A stretch of 64,000 nucleotides of DNA. Origin: Auanema rhodensis (taxonomy: Eukaryota; Nematoda; Chromadorea; Rhabditida; Rhabditidae). Under the pieces are notes generated by a model. That model searched no databases. It was not told the origin of the DNA and worked only from the letters and a program-made list of their open reading frames with translations. The position numbers were made by a program, and so were the translations under genes. This document shows positions 53,201-63,360 of this stretch, in pieces. Within the stretch, counting starts at the first letter, position 1. The number at the start of each line of letters is the position of its first letter. The DNA is taken from positions 8,070,501 to 8,134,500 of the forward strand of contig OZ059900.1 of NCBI GenBank assembly GCA_964057225.1. Reading direction: 5' to 3'.

Positions 53201-55194
53201 GGCATTTTGGCTAAATCAGTCAAACTTTTGTTCTTAAGCATATTTTTTTCTTCTAAAACGACTAAATGTATGAAATACTGTCATAGAATGTTCATATAGG
53301 TGTATTTTGCACGAATATCAAAACTGATTGAAATATGGGCCTTTTTATGCTCAAAACGCCATATATTCAACGATTTTGGGTACAAAACATGTGAAAACTG
53401 TATGTTTTGATCAGACCCTTTGAGATATGGATTTGGAATTCAGGATTCATAAACTTTGACTATTTTTACATATATATGTTCAATTTTAACCACTTTGGTC
53501 AAAAAGGACCGAAAATATCAAGAATTATTGGTTTTTTGGGGTTTGAAGGGCATTTTGGCTAAATCAGTCAAACTTTTGTTCTTAAGCATATTTTTTTCTT
53601 CTAAAACGACTAAATGTATGAAATACTGTCATAGAATGTTCATATAGGTGTATTTTGCACGAATATCAAAACTGATTGAAATATGGGCCTTTTTATGCTC
53701 AAAACGCCATATATTCAACGATTTTGGGTACAAAACATGTGAAAACTGTATGTTTTGATCAGACCCTTTGAGATATGGATTTGGAATTCAGGATTCATAA
53801 ACTTTGACTATTTTTACATATATATGTTCAATTTTAACCACTTTGGTCAAAAAGGACCGAAAATATCAAGAATTATTGGTTTTTTGGGGTTTGGAGGGCA
53901 TTTTGGCTAAATCAGTCAAACTTTTGATCTTAAGCATATTTTTTTTTTCTAAAACGACTAAATGTATGAAATACTGTCATAGAATGTTCATATAGGTGTA
54001 TTTTGCACGAATATCAAAACTGATTGAAATATGGGCCTTTTTATGCTCAAAACGCCATATATTCAACGATTTTGGGTACAAAACATGTGAAAACTGTATG
54101 TTTTGATCAGACCCTTTGAGATATGGACTTGAAATTCAGGATTCATAAACTTTGACTATTTTTACATATATATGTTCAATTGTAACCACTTTGGTCAAAA
54201 AGGACCGAAAATATCAAGAATTATTGGTTTTTTGGGGTTTGAAGGGCATTTTGGCTAAATCAGTCAAACTTTTGATCTTAAGCATATTTTTTTCTTCTAA
54301 AACGACTAAATGTATGAAATACTGTCATAGAATGTTGATATAGGTGTATTTTGCACGAATATCAAAACTGATTGAAATATGGGCCTTTTTATGCTCAAAA
54401 CGCCATATATTCAACGATTTTGGGTACAAAACATGTGAAAACTGTATGTTTTGATCAGACCCTTGAAGATATGGATTTGGAATTCAGGATTCATAAACTT
54501 TGACTATTTTTACATATATATGTTCAATTTTAACCACTTTGGTCAAAAAGGACCGAAAATATCAAGAATTATTGGTTTTTTGGGGTTTGAAGGGCATTTT
54601 GGCAAAATCAGTCAAACTTTTGATCTTAAGCATTTTTTTTCTTCTAAAACGACTAAATGTATGAAATACTGTCATAGATTGTTCATATAGGTGTATTTTG
54701 CACGAATATCAAAACTGATTGAAATATGGGCCTTTTTATGCTCCAAACGCCATATATTCAACGATTTTGAGTACAAAACATGTGAAAACTGTATGTTTTG
54801 ATCAGACCCTTTGAGATATGGATTTGAAATTCAGGATTCATAAACTTTGACTATTATTACATATATATGTCCAATTTTAACCACTTTGGTCAAAAAGGAC
54901 CGAAAATATCAAGAATTATTGGTTTTTTGGGGTTTGAAGGGCATTTTGGCTAAATCAGTCAAACTTTTGATCTTAAGCATATTTTTTTCTTCTAAAACGA
55001 CTAAATGTATGAAATACTGTCATAGAATGTTCATATAGGTGTATTTTGCACGAATATCAAAACTGATTGAAATATGGGCCTTTTTATGCTCAAAACGCCA
55101 TATATTCAACGATTTTGGGTACAAAACATGTGAAAACTGTATGTTTTGATCAGACCCTTTGAGATATGGATTTGAAATTCAGGACTCATAAACT
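53201..55194 (+). repeat. Type B monomers with cttttgttctt and ttttttttctaaa variants
   Basis: Two consecutive monomers carry cttttgttcttaag (about 53,225 and 53,573) and the next carries a longer T run, cataatt-type replaced by ten t before ctaaaa, at about 53,939. The same trio recurs at about 59.4-60.2 kb. The last two of the three recur at 57.3-57.8 kb. Private changes are gtttggagggc at about 53,892 and atatggacttg at 54,128. The eight-T monomer at 54,633 and its tattattac neighbour follow. Confidence 0.8.
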
Positions 55195-56650
55195 TTGACT
55201 ATTTTTACATATATATGTCCAATTTCAACCACTTTGGTCAAAAAGGACCGAAAATATCAAGAATTATTGGTTTTTTGGGGTTTGAAGGGCATTTTGGCTG
55301 AATCAGTCAAACTTTTGATCTTAAGCATATTTTTTTCTTCTAAAACGACTAAATGTATGAAATACTGTCATAGAATGTTGATATAGGTGTATTTTGCACG
55401 AATATCAAAACTGATTGAAATATGGGCCTTTTTATGCTCAAAACGCCATATATTCAACGATTTTGGGTACAAAACATGTGAAAACTGTATGTTTTGATCA
55501 GACCCTTTGAGATATGGATTTGGAATTGAGGATTCATAAACTTTGACTATTTTTACATATATATGTTCAATTTTAACCACTTTGGTCAAAAAGGACCGAA
55601 AATATCAAGAATTATTGGTTTTTTGGGGTTTGAAGGGCATTTTGGCAAAATCAGTCAAACTTTTGATCTTAAGCATTTTTTTTTCTTCTAAAACGACTGA
55701 ATGTATGAAATACTGTCATAGATTGTTCATATAGGTGTATTTTGCACGAATATCAAAACTGATTGAAATATGGGCCTTTTTATGCTCCAAACGCCATATA
55801 TTCAACGATTTTGAGTACAAAACATGTGAAAACTGTATGTTTTGATCAGACCCTTTGAGATATGGATTTGAAATTCAGGATTCATAAACTTTGACTATTA
55901 TTACATATATATGTCCAATTTTAACCACTTTGGTCAAAAAGGACCGAAAATATCAAGAATTATTGGTTTTTTGGAGTTTGAAGGGCATTTTGGCTAAATC
56001 AGTCAAACTTTTGATCTTAAGCATATTTTTTTCTTCTAAAACGACTAAATGTATGAAATACTGTCATAGAATGTTCATATAGGTGTATTTTGCACGAATA
56101 TCAAAACTGATTGAAATATGGGCCTTTTTATGCTCAAAACGCCATATATTCAACGATTTTGGGTACAAAACATGTGAAAACTGTATGTTTTGATCAGACC
56201 CTTTGAGATATGGATTTGAAATTCAGGATTCATAAACTTTGACTATTTTTACATATATATGTCCAATTTTAACCACTTTGGTCAAAAAGGACCGAAAATA
56301 TCAAGAATTATTGGTTTTTTGGGGTTTGAAGGGCATTTTGGCAAAATCAGTCAAACTTTTGATCTTAAGCATATTTTTTTCTTCTAAAACGACTAAATGT
56401 ATGAAATACTGTCATAGAATGTTCATATAGGTGTATTTTGCACGAATATCAAAACTGATTGAAATATGGGCCTTTTTATGCTCAAAACGCCATATATTCA
56501 ACGATTTTGGGTACAAAACATGTGAAAACTGTATGTTTTGATCAGACCCTTTGAGATATGGATTTGAAATTCAGGACTCATAAACTTTGACTATTTTTAC
56601 ATATATATGTTCAATTGTAACCACTTTGGTCAAAAAGGACCGAAAATATC
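55195..56650 (+). repeat. Second copy of the triplicated segment
   Basis: Matches 51,716-53,190 at +3,479. The offset is 10 x 348 - 1, because one 347-bp monomer lies between. Private change: cgactgaatg at 55,699. The last monomer has ttttttgaggtttg at about 56,667 and ggcaaaatc, where the first copy has ggctaaatc, so the match ends there. Confidence 0.83.
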
Positions 56651-58674
56651 AAGAATTATTGGTTTTTTGAGGTTTGAAGGGCATTTTGGCAAAATCAGTC
56701 AAACTTTTGATCTTAAGCATATTTTTTTCTTCTAAAACGACTAAATGTATGAAATACTGTCATAGAATGTTCATATAGGTGTATTTTGCACGAATATCAA
56801 AACTGATTGAAATATGGGCCTTTTTATGCTCAAAACGCCATATATTCAACGATTTTGGGTACAAAACATGTGAAAACTGTATGTTTTGATCAGACCCTTT
56901 GAGATATGGATTTGAAATTCAGGATTCATAAACTTTGACTATTTTTACATATATATGTCCAATTTTAACCACTTTGGTCAAAAAGGACCGAAAATATCAA
57001 GAATTATTGGTTTTTTGGGGTTTGAAGGGCATTTTGGCAAAATCAGTCAAACTTTTGATCTTAAGCATATTTTTTTCTTCTAAAACGACTAAATGTATGA
57101 AATACTGTCATAGAATGTTCATATAGGTGTATTTTGCACGAATATCAAAACTGATTGAAATATGGGCCTTTTTATGCTCAAAACGCCATATATTCAACGA
57201 TTTTGGGTACAAAACATGTGAAAACTGTATGTTTTGATCAGACCCTTTGAGATATGGATTTGGAATTCAGGATTCATAAACTTTGACTATTTTTACATAT
57301 ATATGTTCAATTTTAACCACTTTGGTCAAAAAGGACCGAAAATATCAAGAATTATTGGTTTTTTGGGGTTTGAAGGGCATTTTGGCTAAATCAGTCAAAC
57401 TTTTGTTCTTAAGCATATTTTTTTCTTCTAAAACGACTAAATGTATGAAATACTGTCATAGAATGTTCATATAGGTGTATTTTGCACGAATATCAAAACT
57501 GATTGAAATATGGGCCTTTTTATGCTCAAAACGCCATATATTCAACGATTTTGGGTACAAAACATGTGAAAACTGTATGTTTTGATCAGACCCTTTGAGA
57601 TATGGATTTGGAATTCAGGATTCATAAACTTTGACTATTTTTACATATATATGTTCAATTTTAACCACTTTGGTCAAAAAGGACCGAAAATATCAAGAAT
57701 TATTGGTTTTTTGGGGTTTGAAGGGCATTTTGGCTAAATCAGTCAAACTTTTGATCTTAAGCATATTTTTTTTTTCTAAAACGACTAAATGTATGAAATA
57801 CTGTCATAGAATGTTCATATAGGTGTATTTTGCACGAATATCAAAACTGATTGAAATATGGGCCTTTTTATGTTCAAAACGCCATATATTCAACGATTTT
57901 GGGTACAAAACATGTGAAAACTGTATGTTTTGATCAGACCCTTTGAGATATGGATTTGAAATTCAGGATTCATAAACTTTGACTATTTTTACATATATAT
58001 GTCCAATTTTAACCACTTTGGTCAAAAAGGACCGAAAATATCAAGAATTATTGGTTTTTTGGGGTTTGAAGGGCATTTTGGCTAAATCAGTCAAACTTTT
58101 GATCTTAAGCATATTTTTTTCTTCTAAAACGACTAAATGTATGAAATACTGTCATAGAATGTTCATATAGGTGTATTTTGCACGAATATCAAAACTGATT
58201 GAAATATGGGCCTTTTTATGTTCAAAACGCCATATATTCAACGATTTTGGGTACAAAACATGTGAAAACTGTATGTTTTGATTAGACCCTTTGAGATATG
58301 GATTTGAAATTCAGGATTCATAAACTTTGACTATTTTTACATATATATGTCCAATTTTAACCACTTTGGTCAAAAAGGATCGAAAATATCAAGAATTATT
58401 GGTTTTTTGGGGTTTGAAGGGCATTTTGGCAAAATCAGTCAAACTTTTGATCTTAAGCATATTTTTTTTTTCTAAAACGACTAAATGTATGAAATACTGT
58501 CAAAGAATGTTCATATAGGTGTATTTTGCACGAATATCAAAACTGATTGAAATATGGGCCTTCTTATGCTCAAAACGCCATATATTCAACGATTTTGGGT
58601 ACAAAACATGTGAAAACTGTATGTTTTGATCAGACCCTTTGAGATATGGATTTGAAATTCAGGATTCATAAACT
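56651..58674 (+). repeat. Type B monomers, mixed
   Basis: About six monomers. Those at 57,283 and 57,631 match 53,456 and 53,804 at +3,827. The monomer around 58,280-58,500 has gattagaccc, aaaggatcg, a ten-T run and gtcaaagaatg. This set recurs at +2,088 around 60,370-60,600. Private change: ccttcttatg at 58,563. Confidence 0.78.
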
Positions 58675-60258
58675 TTGACTATTATTACATATATATGTCC
58701 AATTTTAACCACTTTGGTCAAAAAGGACCGAAAATATCAAGAATTATTGGTTTTTTGGAGTTTGAAGGGCATTTTGGCTAAATCAGTCAAACTTTTGATC
58801 TTAAGCATATTTTTTTCTTCTAAAACGACTAAATGTATGAAATACTGTCATAGAATGTTCATATAGGTGTATTTTGCACGAATATCAAAACTGATTGAAA
58901 TATGGGCCTTTTTATGCTCAAAACGCCATATATTCAACGATTTTGGGTACAAAACATGTGAAAACTGTATGTTTTGATCAGACCCTTTGAGATATGGATT
59001 TGAAATTCAGGATTCATAAACTTTGACTATTTTTACATATATATGTCCAATTTTAACCACTTTGGTCAAAAAGGACCGAAAATATCAAGAATTATTGGTT
59101 TTTTGGGGTTTGAAGGGCATTTTGGCAAAATCAGTCAAACTTTTGATCTTAAGCATATTTTTTTCTTCTAAAACGACTAAATGTATGAAATACTGTCATA
59201 GAATGTTCATATAGGTGTATTTTGCACGAATATCAAAACTGATTGAAATATGGGCCTTTTTATGCTCAAAACGCCATATATTCAACGATTTTGGGTACAA
59301 AACATGTGAAAACTGTATGTTTTGATCAGACCCTTTGAGATATGGATTTGAAATTCAGGACTCATAAACTTTGACTATTTTTACATATATATGTTCAATT
59401 GTAACCACTTTGGTCAAAAAGGACCGAAAATATCAAGAATTATTGGTTTTTTGGGGTTTGAAGGGCATTTTGGCTAAATCAGTCAAACTTTTGTTCTTAA
59501 GCATATTTTTTTCTTCTAAAACGACTAAATGTATGAAATACTGTCATAGAATGTTCATATAGGTGTATTTTGCACGAATATCAAAACTGATTGAAATATG
59601 GGCCTTTTTATGCTCAAAACGCCATATATTCAACGATTTTGGGTACAAAACATGTGAAAACTGTATGTTTTGATCAGACCCTTTGAGATATGGATTTGGA
59701 ATTCAGGATTCATAAACTTTGACTATTTTTACATATATATGTTCAATTTTAACCACTTTGGTCAAAAAGGACCGAAAATATCAAGAATTATTGGTTTTTT
59801 GGGGTTTGAAGGGCATTTTGGCTAAATCAGTCAAACTTTTGTTCTTAAGCATATTTTTTTCTTCTAAAACGACTAAATGTATGAAATACTGTCATAGAAT
59901 GTTCATATAGGTGTATTTTGCACGAATATCAAAACTGATTGAAATATGGGCCTTTTTATGCTCAAAACGCCATATATTCAACGATTTTGGGTACAAAACA
60001 TGTGAAAACTGTATGTTTTGATCAGACCCTTTGAGATATGGATTTGGAATTCAGGATTCATAAACTTTGACTATTTTTACATATATATGTTCAATTTTAA
60101 CCACTTTGGTCAAAAAGGACCGAAAATATCAAGAATTATTGGTTTTTTGGGGTTTGAAGGGCATTTTGGCTAAATCAGTCAAACTTTTGATCTTAAGCAT
60201 ATTTTTTTTTTCTAAAACGACTAAATGTATGAAATACTGTCATAGAATGTTCATATAG
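58675..60258 (+). repeat. Copy of the 52.4-54.0 kb section
   Basis: Five successive monomers match 52,412-53,995 at +6,263: the tattattac/ggagtttg monomer, an ordinary monomer, the two cttttgttctt monomers and the long-T monomer. The private gtttggagggc of the 53.9-kb monomer is absent here (gtttgaagggc at about 60,155). Confidence 0.85.
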
Positions 60259-61806
60259 GTGTATTTTGCACGAATATCAAAACTGATTGAAATATGGGCC
60301 TTTTTATGTTCAAAACGCCATATATTCAACGATTTTGGGTACAAAACATGTGAAAACTGTATGTTTTGATTAGACCCTTTGAGATATGGATTTGAAATTC
60401 AGGATTCATAAACTTTGACTATTTTTACATATATATGTCCAATTTTAACCACTTTGGTCAAAAAGGATCGAAAATATCAAGAATTATTGGTTTTTTGGGG
60501 TTTGAAGGGCATTTTGGCAAAATCAGTCAAACTTTTGATGTTAAGCATATTTTTTTTTTCTAAAACGACTAAATGTATGAAATACTGTCAAAGAATGTTC
60601 ATATAGGTGTATTTTGCACGAATATCAAAACTGATTGAAATATGGGCCTTTTTATGCTCAAAACGCCATATATTCAACGATTTTGGGTACAAAACATGTG
60701 AAAACTGTATGTTTTGATCAGACCCTTTGAGATATGGATTTGAAATTCAGGATTCATAAACTTTGACTATTTTTACATATATATGTCCAATTTTAACCAC
60801 TTTGGTCAAAAAGGACCGAAAATATCAAGAATTATTGGTTTTTTGGGGTTTGAAGGGCATTTTGGCTAAATCAGTCAAACTTTTGATCTTAAGCATATTT
60901 TTTTCTTCTAAAACGACTAAATGTATGAAATACTGTCATAGAATGTTCATATAGGTGTATTTTGCACGAATATCAAAACTGATTGAAATATGGGCCTTTT
61001 TATGCTCAAAACGCCATATATTCAACGATTTTGGGTACAAAACATGTGAAAACTGTATGTTTTGATCAGACCCTTTGAGATATGGATTTGAAATTCAGGA
61101 TTCATAAACTTTGACTATTTTTACATATATATGTCCAATTTTAACAACTTTGGTCAAAAAGGACCGAAAATATCAAGAATTATTGGTTTTTTGGGGATTG
61201 AAGGGCATTTTGGCAAAATCAGTCAAACTTTTGATCTTAAGCATATTTTTTTCTTCTAAAACGACTAAATGTATGAAATACTGTCATAGAATGTTCATAT
61301 AGGTGTATTTTGCACGAATATCAAAACTGATTGAAATATGGGCCTTTTTATGCTCAAAACGCCATATATTCAACGATTTTGGGTACAAAACATGTGAAAA
61401 CTGTATGTTTTGATCAGACCCTTTGAGATATGGATTTGGAATTGAGGATTCATAAACTTTGACTATTTTTACATATATATGTTCAATTTTAACCACTTTG
61501 GTCAAAAAGGACCGAAAATATCAAGAATTATTGGTTTTTTGGGGTTTGAAGGGCATTTTGGCAAAATCAGTCAAACTTTTGATCTTAAGCATTTTTTTTT
61601 CTTCTAAAACGACTAAATGTATGAAATACTGTCATAGAATGTTCATATAGGTGTATTTTGCACGAATATCAAAACTGATTGAAATATGGGCCTTTTTATG
61701 CTCAAAACGCCATATATTCAACGATTTTGGGTACAAAACATGTGAAAACTGTATGTTTTGATCAGACCCTTTGAGATATGGATTTGAAATTCAGGACTCA
61801 TAAACT
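60259..61806 (+). repeat. Type B monomers leading to the third triplicated copy
   Basis: The section starts with the gattagaccc/ggatcg/long-T monomer, a repeat of the one at 58.3 kb but with a private cttttgatgttaag at 60,540. Four monomers follow, including a private ttaacaactttgg at 61,146 with ggggattgaag at about 61,193, and a ggaattgagg, nine-T monomer. Confidence 0.78.
60638..60985 (+). repeat. Representative satellite monomer (348 bp)
   Basis: This is a typical unit in the phase that starts with aaatatgggcc. Landmarks, counted from the monomer start: aaaacg at 23; the palindrome acatgt at 57-62; tgatca at 78-83; the 12-bp perfect palindrome acatatatatgt at 138-149; an imperfect inverted repeat around ggtc/gacc at 164-183; a nearly invariant AT-rich box at about 180-205; cttaag at 251-256; and a seven-T run at 261-267. 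Short A and T tracts of 4-7 bases are spread along the unit, as in many satellites. Because 348 is divisible by 3, reading frames stay in phase from monomer to monomer. Every forward frame is still closed by stops in each unit, so nothing here argues for coding. Confidence 0.95.
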
Positions 61807-63300
61807 TTGACTATTTTTACATATATATGTCCAATTTCAACCACTTTGGTCAAAAAGGACCGAAAATATCAAGAATTATTGGTTTTTTGGGGTTTGAAGG
61901 GCATTTTGGCTGAATCAGTCAAACTTTTGATCTTAAGCATATTTTTTTCTTCTAAAACGACTAAATGTATGAAATACTGTCATAGAATGTTGATATAGGT
62001 GTATTTTGCACGAATATCAAAACTGATTGAAATATGGGCCTTTTTATGCTCAAAACGCCATATATTCAACGATTTTGGGTACAAAACATGTGAAAACTGT
62101 ATGTTTTGATCAGACCCTTTGAGATATGGATTTGGAATTGAGGATTCATAAACTTTGACTATTTTTACATATATATGTTCAATTTTAACCACTTTGGTCA
62201 AAAAGGACCGAAAATATCAAGAATTATTGGTTTTTTGGGGTTTGAAGGGCATTTTGGCAAAATCAGTCAAACTTTTGATCTTAAGCATTTTTTTTTCTTC
62301 TAAAACGACTAAATGTATGAAATACTGTCATAGATTGTTCATATAGGTGTATTTTGCACGAATATCAAAACTGATTGAAATATGGGCCTTTTTATGCTCC
62401 AAACGCCATATATTCAACGATTTTGAGTACAAAACATGTGAAAACTGTATGTTTTGATCAGACCCTTTGAGATATGGATTTGAAATTCAGGATTCATAAA
62501 CTTTGACTATTATTACATATATATGTCCAATTTTAACCACTTTGGTCAAAAAGGACCGAAAATATCAAGAATTATTGGTTTTTTGGAGTTTGAAGGGCAT
62601 TTTGGCTAAATCAGTCAAACTTTTGATCTTAAGCATATTTTTTTCTTCTAAAACGACTAAATGTATGAAATACTGTCATAGAATGTTCATATAGGTGTAT
62701 TTTGCACGAATATCAAAACTGATTGAAATATGGGCCTTTTTATGCTCAAAACGCCATATATTCAACGATTTTGGGTACAAAACATGTGAAAACTGTATGT
62801 TTTGATCAGACCCTTTGAGATATGGATTTGAAATTCAGGATTCATAAACTTTGACTATTTTTACATATATATGTCCAATTTTAACCACTTTGGTCAAAAA
62901 GGACCGAAAATATCAAGAATTATTGGTTTTTTGGGGTTTGAAGGGCATTTTGGCAAAATCAGTCAAACTTTTGATCTTAAGCATATTTTTTTCTTCTAAA
63001 ACGACTAAATGTATGAAATACTGTCATAGAATGTTCATATAGGTGTATTTTGCACGAATATCAAAACTGATTGAAATATGGGCCTTTTTATGCTCAAAAC
63101 GCCATATATTCAACGATTTTGGGTACAAAACATGTGAAAACTGTATGTTTTGATCAGACCCTTTGAGATATGGATTTGAAATTCAGGACTCATAAACTTT
63201 GACTATTTTTACATATATATGTTCAATTGTAACCACTTTGGTCAAAAAGGACCGAAAATATCAAGAATTATTGGTTTTTTGGGGATTAAAGGGCATTTTG
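61807..63300 (+). repeat. Third copy of the triplicated segment
   Basis: Matches 55,195 onward at +6,612 (19 monomers) and 51,716 onward at +10,091. The order of marked monomers is unchanged: ggctgaatc, ggaattgagg, ggagtttg, ordinary, caggactcat with ttgtaacc. The last monomer then switches to ggggattaaagg at about 63,284, a marker otherwise seen at 37.9 and 50.4 kb, so the segment ends in a hybrid. Confidence 0.83.
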
Positions 63301-63350
63301 GCAAAATCAGTCAAACTTTTGATCTTAAGCATATTTTTTTCTTCTAAAAC

Positions 63351-63360
63351 GAATAAAAAT
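63351..63360 (+). repeat. Monomer with 2-bp gain
   Basis: The usual cgactaaatgtatg reads cgaataaaaatgtatg here, a net gain of two bases. It shifts all later monomers by +2: the next open frame starts 698 bp after the one two monomers before it. This is the only length gain I noticed in the window. Confidence 0.88.

Larger units (their letters stand above)
28891..54640 (+). repeat. Ten 347-bp monomers with an eight-T run
   Basis: In ten monomers the usual catattttttt (t, a, seven t) reads as a run of eight t, one base shorter. The runs are at 28891-28898, 30630-30637, 34804-34811, 37239-37246, 38978-38985, 40369-40376, 40716-40723, 42455-42462, 49762-49769 and 54633-54640. Monomer spacing confirms the missing base each time (695 in place of 696 across two units). 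Related monomers at about 32,369, 46,629, 55,675, 61,591 and 62,288 have nine t at full length. The steps a-to-t and then loss of one t are a simple path from one to the other. None occurs left of 28.8 kb. Confidence 0.9.

Noticed and set aside
60541-60565. Poly-T run as an RNA polymerase III terminator or as a retroelement tail
   Set aside because: The T run is an inner part of every monomer and varies in length by substitution. No tRNA-like A and B boxes and no retroelement body were seen near it.
32061-62201. Reverse-strand open frames of 73 codons at seven or so places
   Set aside because: They appear only where the variant ggaattgagg removes a stop in the reverse frame of the monomer. 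They track a shared satellite variant, not a gene.
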